A stretch of DNA of 45,980 bases from Methanobrevibacter sp. (GCF_017410345.1 NZ_JAFQQZ010000001.1:1-45980); one strand, 5' to 3'. Positions 19,006 through 28,116 are shown, counted from the stretch's first letter. The notes: generated by a model not told the origin, from the letters alone. Made by a program: numbers and translations.

Positions 19006-20493
19006 ATGAGTGATAAGAACGAATGGGGCAGCAACCTGTCATTTGTCTTGGCAATGGTAGGTTCTGCTGTAGGACTTGGAAACATATGGAGATACCCATA
19101 CGTCCTGTACAGCAATGGTGGAGGAGCATTCTACATTCCATATATCGTTGCTATACTGTTGATGGGAGTTCCATTTTTAATACTTGAATATGGTGTCGGA
19201 TATAATTTCAAATCATCCTTTCCAAAGGCTATCCGCAAGATACATGCCAATTATGAATTTTTAGGATGGCTATTGCCTATTTCAGTATTCATTATCATGA
19301 TTTACTATTCATGCATACTAGGATGGGATGGAATATACGTAATCTTAAGCTTCTTCAAGGGATGGGGAGCAGACCCGAACACTTACTTTGCAACAACATT
19401 ATTGCAATCACAGGAAACCGTCAGCGGAATAACCGCATTCATTCCTGTCATCGGTGCTGCAATGCTTGCAAGCTGGGCAATCATTTGGTACATTTCCCAC
19501 AAGGACCTTGAAGAGGGACTTGGAAAGGTGAGCAAGATTCTTGTTCCCTTATTGTTTGTGATCATGATTGTGATTGTGGCATTCTCATTGACCTTGCCTG
19601 GTGCAATGATAGGCTTGAATGAACTCTTTTCACCGGATTGGAGCCTGCTTCTGAACTTTGACATATGGATGGCCGCATTCGGTCAGATAATATTCTCACT
19701 AAGCTTAGGAATGAGCATAGCATTCACCTATGCAAGCTATACTGGAGAGGAAAGCGACCTTATTACAAACACATTGTCCATTGCATTTGCAAACTGCGCA
19801 TTCGAGAACTTCTGTGCATTGGGAGTCTTTTCAATTCTCGGATACATGTCACTTCAAAGCGGTACAGCTGTGGCAGACCTTGTAACTCAAGGTACAGGAC
19901 TGGTCTTTGTGGCTTATCCTACAGTATTGAACGTATTGGGACAATATGCAATCATAATAGGACCTCTATTCTTCCTTACAATATACCTTGCAGGGCTTAC
20001 AAGCATCCTATCCACTATCGAACCTTTGGCGTTCAGTATTCAAAACAAGTTCACATGGTCCCGTAAGAAGACAATGACCTTCCTCTGCATATTGGGAGCT
20101 GCGATTTCAATGATCTATGCAACAGCATACGGCGGAACACTTCTTGGATATGTGGATGCATATATCAACCAGATAGCCATTCTTTTCGGAGTGCTAGTGG
20201 AATGCAACCTATTTGCATGGACATTCAAATGTGAAGAGCTCATTCCTGCATTGAATGCAAGAAGCAAAACCATTAAGTTAGGCAAATGGTGGGTTTACAT
20301 AGTCAAGTACATATTGCCGTTAGCCATTGGAATAGTATGGATCGGCGGAATGTACGATGTAATCACCACAGGTTCCATGAATCAATTGATGGTATTCGGC
20401 AATCTGACTGTAATATTGCTTGCATTGACTTTCATATTTACCAAATTGCCTGCTTCAAACAAGGACTGGAACGAAACAGAATATAGATTATAA
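19006..20493 (+). CDS. sodium-dependent transporter, NSS (SNF) family, copy 2
   Basis: Na+-coupled solute symporter of 495 aa with about 11-12 transmembrane helices. The helix 1 sodium/substrate motif is GSAVGLGNIWRYPYVLYSNGGG, and IFSLSLGMSIAFTYASY matches helix 6. It resembles the transporter ending at 9960 along its whole length, so they are paralogs. Differences in helix 3 and in helix 8 (ILSTIEPLAFS against ALGFFEPMLSS) suggest different substrates. The ATG follows GTGAT. A long hairpin with a T-run ends the gene. Substrate unknown; amino acids are usual in prokaryotic NSS members. Confidence 0.9.
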   Translation: MSDKNEWGSNLSFVLAMVGSAVGLGNIWRYPYVLYSNGGGAFYIPYIVAILLMGVPFLILEYGVGYNFKSSFPKAIRKIHANYEFLGWLLPISVFIIMIYYSCILGWDGIYVILSFFKGWGADPNTYFATTLLQSQETVSGITAFIPVIGAAMLASWAIIWYISHKDLEEGLGKVSKILVPLLFVIMIVIVAFSLTLPGAMIGLNELFSPDWSLLLNFDIWMAAFGQIIFSLSLGMSIAFTYASYTGEESDLITNTLSIAFANCAFENFCALGVFSILGYMSLQSGTAVADLVTQGTGLVFVAYPTVLNVLGQYAIIIGPLFFLTIYLAGLTSILSTIEPLAFSIQNKFTWSRKKTMTFLCILGAAISMIYATAYGGTLLGYVDAYINQIAILFGVLVECNLFAWTFKCEELIPALNARSKTIKLGKWWVYIVKYILPLAIGIVWIGGMYDVITTGSMNQLMVFGNLTVILLALTFIFTKLPASNKDWNETEYRL

Positions 20494-20521
20494 TTTATTT
20501 TAAATTATAGTCTATTTTTTT
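20483..20521 (+). terminator. intrinsic-type terminator of NSS transporter copy 2
   Basis: A 15-bp stem (20483-20497 with 20501-20515, one G-U pair in the plus transcript) with a TTT loop is followed directly by six or seven T. It overlaps the stop codon. The G-U pair supports plus-strand use. Confidence 0.7.
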
Positions 20522-20551
20522 ATTTAAAAAAAGTAAATTTATTATTATTTT

Positions 20552-21154
20552 TTAATCTATTTTTTCAAGGAATCTGCTTCCTAAATGCTCTATTTTAACT
20601 TCATCAGCTAATTTTTCTTGAATATTATTCACAATATCCTCATTGTTGGAAGCTACAAAATAGATTACATTGGCTTCATACTGCTTTTCCACAACAGCCA
20701 AATTCTTAGAGCGTATCTCATTGTCAATTGTCTTGATATGCTGATATTCGAAGCTGAACTTGAATATCTCATAAAGCTCCATATCAACAATCTCTGCAAT
20801 GGAAAGGGTTTCCAGAACTGATTTGCTGTAGGCACGGACCAATCCTCCCGCACCAAGCTTTATTCCGCCGAAATACCTTGTCACAATAGCTACAACGTTT
20901 TCCATTTCATTCTTCTTCAATACATTCAACATAGGCCTTCCTGCAGTTCCTCCAGGCTCTCCATCATCGTCAAATCCTTCCCCATCGCTGACTACATATG
21001 CTATGCAGTTATGTGTTGCATCCTTATACTCTTCAGATATCTCCTTTATGATCTCCTTCGCTTCCTTTTCAGTCTGTGCAGGAAAGAGCCTGCAGATGAA
21101 TTGGGACTTCTTGATATCTATGGATGTCTGGAAGGGTTTTGCTATTGTCTTCAT
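20552..21154 (-). CDS. IMPACT/YigZ family protein (UPF0029)
   Basis: 200-aa protein with the N-terminal UPF0029 domain, whose signature DDDGEPGGTAGRPMLNVL stands at residues 61-78, followed by VTRYFGGIKLGAGGLVRAYS. A C-terminal ferredoxin-like DUF1949-type domain follows. Eukaryotic IMPACT controls GCN2, while bacterial YigZ has no settled function, so the role here is unknown. The gene converges on the NSS transporter and diverges from the small secreted protein gene. Length and domains are normal. Confidence 0.85.
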   Translation of the reverse strand: MKTIAKPFQTSIDIKKSQFICRLFPAQTEKEAKEIIKEISEEYKDATHNCIAYVVSDGEGFDDDGEPGGTAGRPMLNVLKKNEMENVVAIVTRYFGGIKLGAGGLVRAYSKSVLETLSIAEIVDMELYEIFKFSFEYQHIKTIDNEIRSKNLAVVEKQYEANVIYFVASNNEDIVNNIQEKLADEVKIEHLGSRFLEKID

Positions 21155-21310
21155 GGTATCATTTGAATTTTTGATTATTAGAAAATGTTTTATATTAATT
21201 ATTTTATATTCTATAACATATACATTTATATGTTTAATTGATATAATATTAATTTTGATAAGGTTTTTATAAAACTAAGATAATGATAATTAAATCATCG
21301 AGGTGAAATC

Positions 21311-21676
21311 ATGGAAGATAAGAAAGCAAAATTCATAGTTTACATTTGCATAGCTCTAATTGCCTTTATTTGCAGCAGTGCGGTTTATTCTATGACTGGC
21401 GGTCTTTCAGATTGGATCGTTTCCAGCGATTACGATGAGGATAAAAACAATAACGGTTATTTGGACAGTTCAGAAAACGGAGGAGGATTGTTCTCATTAT
21501 TCGGATCTGATGAGAATAATTACAACAGCTATGATAATGGTGATTCAGACTGGTCTGAACTGATAAACAAGGGATTGGATAAGCTGTCAAATCCAGACGA
21601 TTCATATTCAAGCTCAAGCTCTGATGAACCAGACTTCCTTGCAAGACTCTTAAGATTCTTTATAAGCAATGGATAA
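21311..21676 (+). CDS. small exported or membrane-anchored Asp/Ser-rich protein
   Basis: Unrecognised 121-aa protein. Residues about 9-29 (FIVYICIALIAFICSSAVYSM) form one hydrophobic helix after a short basic N-terminus, so it is anchored or exported. The rest is rich in Asp, Asn, Ser and Tyr, low in complexity, with two negatively charged blocks and a final hydrophobic patch (FLARLLRFFISNG). The ATG has a strong GAGGTGA Shine-Dalgarno and a TTTTATAAAA box about 35 nt further up, so expression is likely. No catalytic motif is seen. Confidence 0.7.
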   Translation: MEDKKAKFIVYICIALIAFICSSAVYSMTGGLSDWIVSSDYDEDKNNNGYLDSSENGGGLFSLFGSDENNYNSYDNGDSDWSELINKGLDKLSNPDDSYSSSSSDEPDFLARLLRFFISNG

Positions 21677-21688
21677 TCATCCATTCCT

Positions 21689-21719
21689 TACTTTTTTTAC
21701 TTTTTTTACTTTTTTTATT
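21689..21719 (+). terminator. spaced T-tract terminator
   Basis: Three runs of seven T separated by AC follow the stop of the small exported protein, without a clear hairpin. The same (T7)AC pattern follows guaB and modC on the other strand. It fits archaeal termination at U-tracts by the aCPSF1/FttA pathway. Confidence 0.55.
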
Positions 21720-21722
21720 TAA

Positions 21723-24700
21723 TTATTTTCCAGATTCAACTATTTTCATCAATTTTTCTGACTTTTCAACTATCTCCTTTTGACCAAATGCTTTAGCTAT
21801 TCTTCTTATTGCATCCAGATTCCTCACATAGGCATCAAGCCATGAGAATATGTCACCAGGATAAGTCTGAATCTGATATTCCTTAAGAAGAGAATTGGAA
21901 ATGTCTATAGGGTCCTTTCCATTCAACCTTTGATTTATGATATAATAGGAGACTCCTCTCTGCAGGCATTCGCAGAATGGCCTTTCATGGCAATCGCATC
22001 TCAGGAAATCAATCTGAATCTTTAAAAGCGCATCCTGGAACTTCTTGTCAATCTTTGATATTGCCTCTCCAGAGGAAATTATATCCAATGTTGACTCTGA
22101 AAACAGTCTGGTTGAAAAGTTCATCTTCAAGGCGCTTATGATCTGCTTGTGGACAACAGGTGCCAAATAGGCATTTTCAAAGAGTTCCAAATCAAGTGCG
22201 ATTGACTGAACCTTCAACAGGTCATTGGAATTGACTTCATCTTTAGTCATTTTCTCATGAATGTCTGAAAAGATGTTTTCCTTGAACTTGATTTGCTTCA
22301 GAGCAGGAGAATTATTCTTTTTATTCTTTTTATTAGTCTTCTTATTGTAGATTACATCTGATTTAATATCCTTATCCTTCTTATAATCATTCTTTTTATT
22401 ATTAGAATCGTCAGTGGCCTTATAATCCTTGGACTGGTTCAATCCTTCAAAATAATCAGCAATGTTATCTATATATTTGCTGGTATTGGATTCCTTCTTG
22501 GTATCCTTTTTAGGAACTGGCTTTTCATCCAAATCCTCTTCAACAATGAACTTGATTCCGGAATCCTCATCCTTGAAAATAGGCTTTTCCTGGATTTTAT
22601 CTTCCTTGGATTTGTCCTTTTTATGCTTATTATGATTCTTTTTATTGTCCTTTTTAGATTTATTCTTATTAGAAGACTTTTTATCCTTTTTAGATTTATC
22701 TTTCTTCTTGGAATCCTTTTTATCCTTTTCTTTTTTATTTTCTTTATCTTTCTTATCCTTTTTAGCACTATCTTGAACCTGTTTTGACTTGTTCTTTATC
22801 TTCTTGTTCTTCTTCAATATACTCTCATTCTCTTCATCTATCCTTTCAGACAACAGTCTTAGCTCCTTCAGATTAGTCTTGAAGAATGGCTTATTGTAAT
22901 AATAGCTCAAATAATTTGAATCATTGATTGAATCCTTGATGATCACACCGTCATCAACTGATAAGAATGACATTGCAACTGCTCTACCGAAGCGAGTTGT
23001 GTCTATTGTATCGTCTGCATGTACTATTATCGCATCCTTATCTTCAAGTTCATCAAGTGCTGTCATTATATCCATTGGAACTGGAATATTTTGATAGAAT
23101 TCCTCGACATCTGCCACTTTCCTTAATGACTTTGATGATATATCGGCAAGCATCTGTTCGAGGGATCCGTCCTCAGTATATTCCACGAATATGTCTTCCA
23201 CATCACTTTCCAAAAGGTCAAGTGCAACTGCCTCTTCACTTTCATTGTCGAACTTGCTTCCAATCTCAGGTATGAGATAAATTACCCCTCTGTCATGGTA
23301 TGTTGGCCTACCTGCCCTACCTAGCATCTGTGAGAATTCGTTAGGGCTAATCCATTTGTTACCCATCAATAGTGATTCGAAGATTACCTGTGATGCAGGA
23401 AAATCCACACCTGCCGCAAGAGCTGCTGTAGTTACAACTGCGGCAATCTTTCCTTTGGAAAAGTCCTTTTCAATCTTTTCCTTCTTGAAGTATGAGAGTC
23501 CAGCATGATAGGCTGAAGCGTTGATTCCCTTACCAGATAGGAAATTTGCTATCTTATGGGTCTTTCTTCTTGAATTTGTGAATATCAGTGTCTGTCCCTT
23601 GAATCCCTTTGAGGAAGTGCTGTAATATTCCCTTTGAACAAGCTTTCTCATTATTATCCTTCTTTGCACATCTCCCCTAACAAATGCAATGTGTCTTTCT
23701 AGGGGAACTGGACGCTCCTTGTACTGAACCAGTTTCATATTGAAGTCATTAGCCAGGTCCTGTGGATTCTTGATTGTAGCGGACAATCCTATTATTTGAG
23801 TGTTTGGGAAGATATGCTCGATTCTCTTAATTAAACCGTTCAGTCTGAGTCCTCTTTCCTCATCTGAGATTGTGTGGATTTCATCTATCAGAACAAGTCC
23901 CAAATCCTTTAATGCATCAGATTGACCTGAACGGATCAGAAAGTCGATTCCTTCATATGTACCGACAACAATGTCTGCCTCCTGTATATTTGAATTAGGC
24001 AGCTTAAGCTCTCCCTTAGCCTTGATACGGTTCATACCTACCTTAATTGCCACCTTCAATCCTAAAGGCTCGTATCTCTTCTTGAAGTCCCTATACTTTT
24101 GGTTTGCAAGTGCAACAAGAGGGGTTAGGAAAAGGAATTTCTTTCCATTCAATGCCTTTGGAATGCCTGCAAGCTCTCCAACCAATGTCTTTCCACTACC
24201 TGTGGCTGAAACTACCAATAGATTTTCATCCTTCAATAATCCTTCCCTGATTGCCAGATATTGGACTGGAAGAAGATATTGGTTCTTTTCCTGAAGTATG
24301 ACCTGCTTGAATTCCTCTGGAATCTTAAGCCTTTTCATAGCTATTTTAGGTATCTTGTCATCATGGACCTTGACTCTATCGAAGAGTGTCAAGTCAGAAT
24401 GCTCCAATGGATCGAACCTTGGTGAAAGCATTTCCAAGACATCATCAAGGCTTCCTGTCTTTTCAAGAACCCTCTTGAAGTTCCTGAATACCTTCTTGTC
24501 ATATCCCCTAAGCTGAAGCTCCCTTTTTATTGTGTTTTCAGCACAGGTCTTGCAGATCAGTTGGTCATGATACCTGTATGAGAAAGAGGAATTTATGATG
24601 GTGACCTCACCTTCATAGCTGCAATGCTGGCATATGTTTGTGAATCTCACCTTGATGTTGTTCTGCTTCAAAAAGGCTTCCAGCTTATCGTCCTTCTCTG

Positions 24701-24935
24701 CCAGGAAAACCGCCTGGGAACGCAATAGATTGATTGCCCTTGATGGAGGATAGAGCTTGTCTTCCTTTTCATCCTTGACCACAAAGCGATTGATAGAGAT
24801 TGAGCCGTCCTCTTCATTTTCCTTGAACTTCAAGACTCCAATGAATTCCGGCTTTCGCTTTGTATTCAAAGCTCCCTTAGGGCTTCCTATAGGATACATT
24901 TCCCAAGACTTTTTCCTTTTGTTCAGTACTATCAT
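21723..24935 (-). CDS. Ski2-like DEAD/DEAH helicase (ASH-Ski2 type) with lysine-rich insertion
   Basis: Large ATP-dependent RNA or DNA helicase of 1070 aa. An N-terminal zinc finger has Cys102, Cys105, Cys128 and Cys131. The two RecA domains show Walker A ATGSGKT (244-250), DEIH (351-354), SAT (385-387), TTAALAAGVDFPAS (502-515) and QMLGRAGRP (536-544). A C-terminal cysteine cluster CDCHERPFCEC (980-990) lies before a helical end. Terminal zinc-binding domains around a Ski2 core are typical of the archaeal ASH-Ski2 family, reported to associate with the exonuclease aRNase J, so a role in RNA decay is a family-based inference. Residues about 705-880 are a Lys/Asp/Asn low-complexity insertion, probably disordered. 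Hel308 is less likely because of the zinc fingers. Confidence 0.85.
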   Translation of the reverse strand: MIVLNKRKKSWEMYPIGSPKGALNTKRKPEFIGVLKFKENEEDGSISINRFVVKDEKEDKLYPPSRAINLLRSQAVFLAEKDDKLEAFLKQNNIKVRFTNICQHCSYEGEVTIINSSFSYRYHDQLICKTCAENTIKRELQLRGYDKKVFRNFKRVLEKTGSLDDVLEMLSPRFDPLEHSDLTLFDRVKVHDDKIPKIAMKRLKIPEEFKQVILQEKNQYLLPVQYLAIREGLLKDENLLVVSATGSGKTLVGELAGIPKALNGKKFLFLTPLVALANQKYRDFKKRYEPLGLKVAIKVGMNRIKAKGELKLPNSNIQEADIVVGTYEGIDFLIRSGQSDALKDLGLVLIDEIHTISDEERGLRLNGLIKRIEHIFPNTQIIGLSATIKNPQDLANDFNMKLVQYKERPVPLERHIAFVRGDVQRRIIMRKLVQREYYSTSSKGFKGQTLIFTNSRRKTHKIANFLSGKGINASAYHAGLSYFKKEKIEKDFSKGKIAAVVTTAALAAGVDFPASQVIFESLLMGNKWISPNEFSQMLGRAGRPTYHDRGVIYLIPEIGSKFDNESEEAVALDLLESDVEDIFVEYTEDGSLEQMLADISSKSLRKVADVEEFYQNIPVPMDIMTALDELEDKDAIIVHADDTIDTTRFGRAVAMSFLSVDDGVIIKDSINDSNYLSYYYNKPFFKTNLKELRLLSERIDEENESILKKNKKIKNKSKQVQDSAKKDKKDKENKKEKDKKDSKKKDKSKKDKKSSNKNKSKKDNKKNHNKHKKDKSKEDKIQEKPIFKDEDSGIKFIVEEDLDEKPVPKKDTKKESNTSKYIDNIADYFEGLNQSKDYKATDDSNNKKNDYKKDKDIKSDVIYNKKTNKKNKKNNSPALKQIKFKENIFSDIHEKMTKDEVNSNDLLKVQSIALDLELFENAYLAPVVHKQIISALKMNFSTRLFSESTLDIISSGEAISKIDKKFQDALLKIQIDFLRCDCHERPFCECLQRGVSYYIINQRLNGKDPIDISNSLLKEYQIQTYPGDIFSWLDAYVRNLDAIRRIAKAFGQKEIVEKSEKLMKIVESGK

Positions 24936-25083
24936 TGATAAGATTCCCAGATTTTTATTTAATAAAATTAGTATAGTTTAAATTATATTTCTAATAGTTT
25001 AAAAAGATTAAGACAAATAAAGAAATAATTTATGAAAAAATTAGAAAATAGGAAAATGATTTGATTAAAAAAAGTCCTTAAAA

Positions 25084-26160
25084 TTAAAAAAAAAGTAAAA
25101 AAAAGTAAAAAAAAGAAAAAAGAGTATTAAAATACTCTTCCAACAGGATTATGTTTTTAGGATCCACCTTCAAATAGTCAGGAATCTCAAATTCATGCTC
25201 ATAGATCTGCTTGTCATATTTCCACCATAGGCCGTTTTCCAAGGTTATCTCCCATTCGAAAGGCATTTCTATCTTTGTTGAATTTTCAGTGCCGAATGCA
25301 TTGACAGCATCCTTATCTGCAGATGAGAAGTCATGTGCCCTTATTCCCATATGGGTTACGTTTGGTGAAATCTTCTGGGACACTTCAAATTCAAGCCCCC
25401 AATCCAATGACTTGAGATGATAGTCATCAATGATTTCAACTCTGGAAATGTTCTTGCATCCTGTAAGCCTTGCAACCTGAACCTTCCTCGGATTCTCAAA
25501 TACATCATGGGTTTCCCCCTTTGCAATGATCTTGCCTTGGTCCAATATTATGAGCTCATCACAGAACTGGAATGCCTCGTCACGATTGTGAGTGACCAAA
25601 ATGGAGAATCCGTCAAAATCCTTCAGTGAATTTATGAGTTCAAGACGCAACTGTTCCTTAAGGAAGGTATCCATGGCACTGAATGGCTCATCCAAAAGGA
25701 TCACATCAGGTCCGTAAGCCAATATCCTTGCCAATGCCACCCTTTGCTGCTGGCCTCCTGACAACTGCCTCGGATATCTCTTTTCCAGACCATCCAAATG
25801 AAAGCGCTTTATGATTTGAGACAAATGATCTCTGTCATAATCCTTTCCAAGACCGATTGCAACATTTTCCTCTACAGTCATATTGGGAAACAAGGCGTAA
25901 TTCTGGAACAGGTACCCCACATTTCTCTTTTGAGGCTTTAGGTTTATCTTAGCACTTGAATCAAAATAGGTTTTGCCGTTCAGGCTTACAATCCCATCAT
26001 CAGGATCCACAATCCCGGCAATGGATTTCAATGTCATGCTCTTGCCGCAACCGGAAGGACCTAGAATACCCAAACAGCCTTTTTTCAACTCAAAATCAAC
26101 ATCCAAGTCAAATTCCTTAAGTCTCTTTTGGATATCCACCTTCAACAATTCATTTGTCAT
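25084..26160 (-). CDS. modC: molybdate/tungstate ABC transporter ATP-binding protein
   Basis: Nucleotide-binding subunit that powers oxyanion import through ModB. Walker A GPSGCGKS is at residues 34-41, the Q-loop LFQNYALFPNM at 84-94, signature LSGGQQQR at 133-140, Walker B VILLDEP at 153-159 and the H-loop at LVTHNRDEAF. Residues about 230-345 form a short TOBE-like regulatory part. The chain ends in an odd phenylalanine-rich tail (last 14 of 358 residues) encoded by the terminator DNA, so an ancestral stop seems to have been lost. The gene starts 51 nt after modB. ModC and WtpC types cannot be separated here, so the metal could be Mo or W. Confidence 0.9.
   Translation of the reverse strand: MTNELLKVDIQKRLKEFDLDVDFELKKGCLGILGPSGCGKSMTLKSIAGIVDPDDGIVSLNGKTYFDSSAKINLKPQKRNVGYLFQNYALFPNMTVEENVAIGLGKDYDRDHLSQIIKRFHLDGLEKRYPRQLSGGQQQRVALARILAYGPDVILLDEPFSAMDTFLKEQLRLELINSLKDFDGFSILVTHNRDEAFQFCDELIILDQGKIIAKGETHDVFENPRKVQVARLTGCKNISRVEIIDDYHLKSLDWGLEFEVSQKISPNVTHMGIRAHDFSSADKDAVNAFGTENSTKIEMPFEWEITLENGLWWKYDKQIYEHEFEIPDYLKVDPKNIILLEEYFNTLFSFFYFFLLFF
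25090..25138 (-). terminator. terminator embedded in the 3' end of modC
   Basis: A perfect 8-bp hairpin AGAGTATT/AATACTCT (25121-25138, 2-base loop) followed in the minus transcript by T-runs broken by C, AC and AC has the form of an intrinsic terminator. Unusually it lies inside the modC reading frame, whose stop comes only at the end of the last T-run. Confidence 0.65.
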
Positions 26161-26211
26161 AATCCTTCCTCATAAAATAAAAATCAATAAATAAATAGAA
26201 TAATGTTTTAG

Positions 26212-26886
26212 TTATCTCCATTGCTTTTCCTTGCGCAATGAAATGTAGTCCATAATGAAAATGGCTATGAAAGCTATGAAAACAATGAAAACCACATAAT
26301 AAAAAGCAGTTCCCATATTTCCGGCAGCCACTTCAGAGTAAACTGCCATTGGGAGTGTTCTGGTCTGTCCTGCAATGTTACCTGCAAGCATGGCTGTAGC
26401 ACCGAACTCGCCTAATCCACGGGCATAAGCCAATATTCCTCCGCTGATGATTCCAGGCAATGCATTTGCAAATAGAACCTTTCGGAAGATATTCCACTCA
26501 GACATGCCTAATGTACGGCCGGCATCCAATAGGTTGGAGTCAACCTGCTCGAATGCAGCCCTTGCAGAACGGTACATCAAAGGAAAAGACATGACCACTG
26601 CTGCAATGACTGTTGCAGGCCATGAGAAGGCTATCTTAAAAGCAAAAAAGTCTAAAAAGAAACTGCCGATTGGTCCTCTAACACCAAATATGTACAATAA
26701 GAAGAAACCCACTACAGTAGGAGGCAATACGATTGGAAGTGTGAAGATTCCATCAAGTATAATCTTTATTGTATCGTTTTTCATCTTGACAATGCCCCAA
26801 GCGACAATCAAACCTACAAAAAAGGTTATGAAGATTGATACGCTTGCTGTCTTCATTGAGATGAAAATTGGTGAGAAATCAACCAT
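26212..26886 (-). CDS. modB: molybdate/tungstate ABC transporter permease
   Basis: Membrane channel subunit of the oxyanion importer, 224 aa with about five or six hydrophobic helices. The permease loop that docks on ModC is visible as LLDAGRTLGMSEWNIFRKVLFANALPGIISGG (about 120-151), and the ModB-type GLGEFGATAMLAGNIAGQTRTLP follows. It is downstream of modA-mop but has its own promoter element (26929-26951), nearly identical to that of modA, and a terminator-like hairpin stands between mop and modB. So modBC is probably a second transcript under the same control. Confidence 0.92.
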   Translation of the reverse strand: MVDFSPIFISMKTASVSIFITFFVGLIVAWGIVKMKNDTIKIILDGIFTLPIVLPPTVVGFFLLYIFGVRGPIGSFFLDFFAFKIAFSWPATVIAAVVMSFPLMYRSARAAFEQVDSNLLDAGRTLGMSEWNIFRKVLFANALPGIISGGILAYARGLGEFGATAMLAGNIAGQTRTLPMAVYSEVAAGNMGTAFYYVVFIVFIAFIAIFIMDYISLRKEKQWR

Positions 26887-26928
26887 AAAAAAGCTCCTTT
26901 ATTATCTATGTCCATTTATGTTCTTATA

Positions 26929-26951
26929 GACATATAAAATTTTTCATATCG
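26929..26951 (-). promoter_or_regulatory. promoter/regulatory element of modBC, shared with modA
   Basis: This 23-bp stretch matches the modA element at 28117-28139 at 20 of 23 positions. On the minus strand it begins CGATATGAAAA and continues into a TTTATAT TATA box, 43 nt before the modB ATG. The CGATATGAAAA part upstream of the TATA box is a good candidate operator or BRE-proximal activator site for a Mo/W-responsive regulator. Confidence 0.6.
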
Positions 26952-26955
26952 TTTT

Positions 26956-26993
26956 AAAAAAAAAAAGTATTATGAGAGTTTTGAACTCCCATA
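26956..26993 (-). terminator. terminator after mop
   Basis: In the minus transcript the mop stop is followed by an imperfect hairpin (TATG-GAGTT paired with AACTC-CATA, one mismatch, 3-base loop, 26971-26993), then AATACT and a run of ten or more T. This separates modA-mop from modBC. Confidence 0.6.
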
Positions 26994-26995
26994 TT

Positions 26996-27202
26996 TTATT
27001 TTCCGACTATTACCTCAGTTGATTTGATGATGGCACATACGTCGTCGCCTTCAGTCAATCCTAAGTTCTCAGCGGATTCCTTAGTGATGACTGCGGTAAT
27101 CACATTAGGATCTGTAATCTCAATCTTAATGTTTGCCATGACCGCACCAAGTTCAACTTTGGTAACCTTTCCTTTCAATTGATTTCTAGCGCTGATTTCC
27201 AT
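26996..27202 (-). CDS. molybdopterin-binding (Mop/TOBE) domain protein
   Basis: A single 68-aa Mop domain, the oxyanion-binding unit also found in ModE and ModC. It has the start SARNQLKGKVTKVELGAVMANIKIEI, then VITAVITKESAENLGLTEGD and the final AIIKSTEVIVGK, which are classic Mop/TOBE sequence. Free Mop proteins (molbindins) assemble into hexamers that store molybdate or tungstate in the cytosol. It starts 20 nt after modA and is surely co-transcribed with it. Confidence 0.92.
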   Translation of the reverse strand: MEISARNQLKGKVTKVELGAVMANIKIEITDPNVITAVITKESAENLGLTEGDDVCAIIKSTEVIVGK

Positions 27203-27222
27203 AATTAATCTCCCTTTTATAA

Positions 27223-28032
27223 TTAGTCATGAATTGTAAATCCATACTCAACGAATTTATCCTTTGCCTCTTGGGTTTGGAGGAATTCCATGAATTCCGC
27301 TGCAGCCTCAGAGTTTTTGGAATCCTTCAATTGAGCTACAGGATATATGACCGGAGTGTCTAAAGCATCATCAGGTGCTTCACAAACCACTTTAACATCT
27401 TCAGTGGATTTAGCATCGGTAGCGTATACGATACCGCATTCAGCAGATCCTTGAGCAACCTGGTTCAATACTGCAGTCACATCAGTGCCTAAAGAGAATT
27501 TGGATTCAAGCTTGTCCCAAAGGCCAAGGTTGGTCAATATTTCCTTAGCGTATTGTCCTGCAGGTACGGATTCAGGGTCTCCGATAGCAATGGTGCCGTC
27601 CACATTTGCCAAGTCGTCAAATGACTTGATTTCAGAGTCTGAGTCAGCAGGTACGATCAATACGACCTTGTTTTCCAGGAATTGGAGGTTGGTGTCGTTG
27701 TCAATCAAGTCCTCTTCAACCAATGCATCCATCTGTTTGTTGGCTGCAGACATGAATACGTCCGCTTCCAATCCGTTTTCAATTTGAGTTTGCAAATCCC
27801 CGCTTGAAGCGTAAGTTGGAGTGACCTTCACACCAGGATACTTCTCTTCAAACATAGGAATCAATTCATCATCATACACATTCTTTAAACTAGCTGCTGC
27901 AGCCAAGTTCACTTCCTGTCCGTCCAAGTCAGGTTCGCCGGTAATGAAGTCAAGCCAGCCAGCGGAACATGAACCTACGCTAATGATAGCGATTAAAGCC
28001 AAAACAGCAATAATTAACGCTTTCCTATTCAT
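27223..28032 (-). CDS. modA: molybdate/tungstate ABC transporter substrate-binding protein
   Basis: Surface protein that captures molybdate or tungstate and delivers it to ModBC. The start at 28032 is chosen for AGGAG eight nt upstream, and gives 269 aa. The N-terminus is an export signal (KALIIAVLALIAIISVGSCSAG) with a cysteine placed like a lipid-attachment site. The mature part shows LAAAASLKNVYDDELIPMFEEKYPGVKV, TYASSGDLQTQIENG and ADVFMSAANKQMDALVEE, the ligand-contact regions of ModA, then GDPESVPAGQYAKEIL and ECGIVYATDA. These resemble ModA more than WtpA. It leads the modA-mop transcript. Confidence 0.93.
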   Translation of the reverse strand: MNRKALIIAVLALIAIISVGSCSAGWLDFITGEPDLDGQEVNLAAAASLKNVYDDELIPMFEEKYPGVKVTPTYASSGDLQTQIENGLEADVFMSAANKQMDALVEEDLIDNDTNLQFLENKVVLIVPADSDSEIKSFDDLANVDGTIAIGDPESVPAGQYAKEILTNLGLWDKLESKFSLGTDVTAVLNQVAQGSAECGIVYATDAKSTEDVKVVCEAPDDALDTPVIYPVAQLKDSKNSEAAAEFMEFLQTQEAKDKFVEYGFTIHD

Positions 28033-28116
28033 TTTTACTCTCCTTTTTAACAAATCAAAAAAATACAATCTTAATAATCCTCTTATTTTGATTGTTAAGC
28101 ATACTTTGTTTTTGAT

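Noticed and set aside
22469-22768. A 99-aa Lys/Arg/Ile-rich minus-strand ORF inside the helicase gene.
   Set aside because: It is a frame-shifted reading of the lysine-rich low-complexity insertion and has no start signal of its own.
25084-28032. Phosphate, sulfate or iron ABC importer instead of molybdate/tungstate.
   Set aside because: The ModA ligand regions, the ModB-type GEFGATAML motif and especially the adjacent Mop protein point to Mo/W oxyanions.
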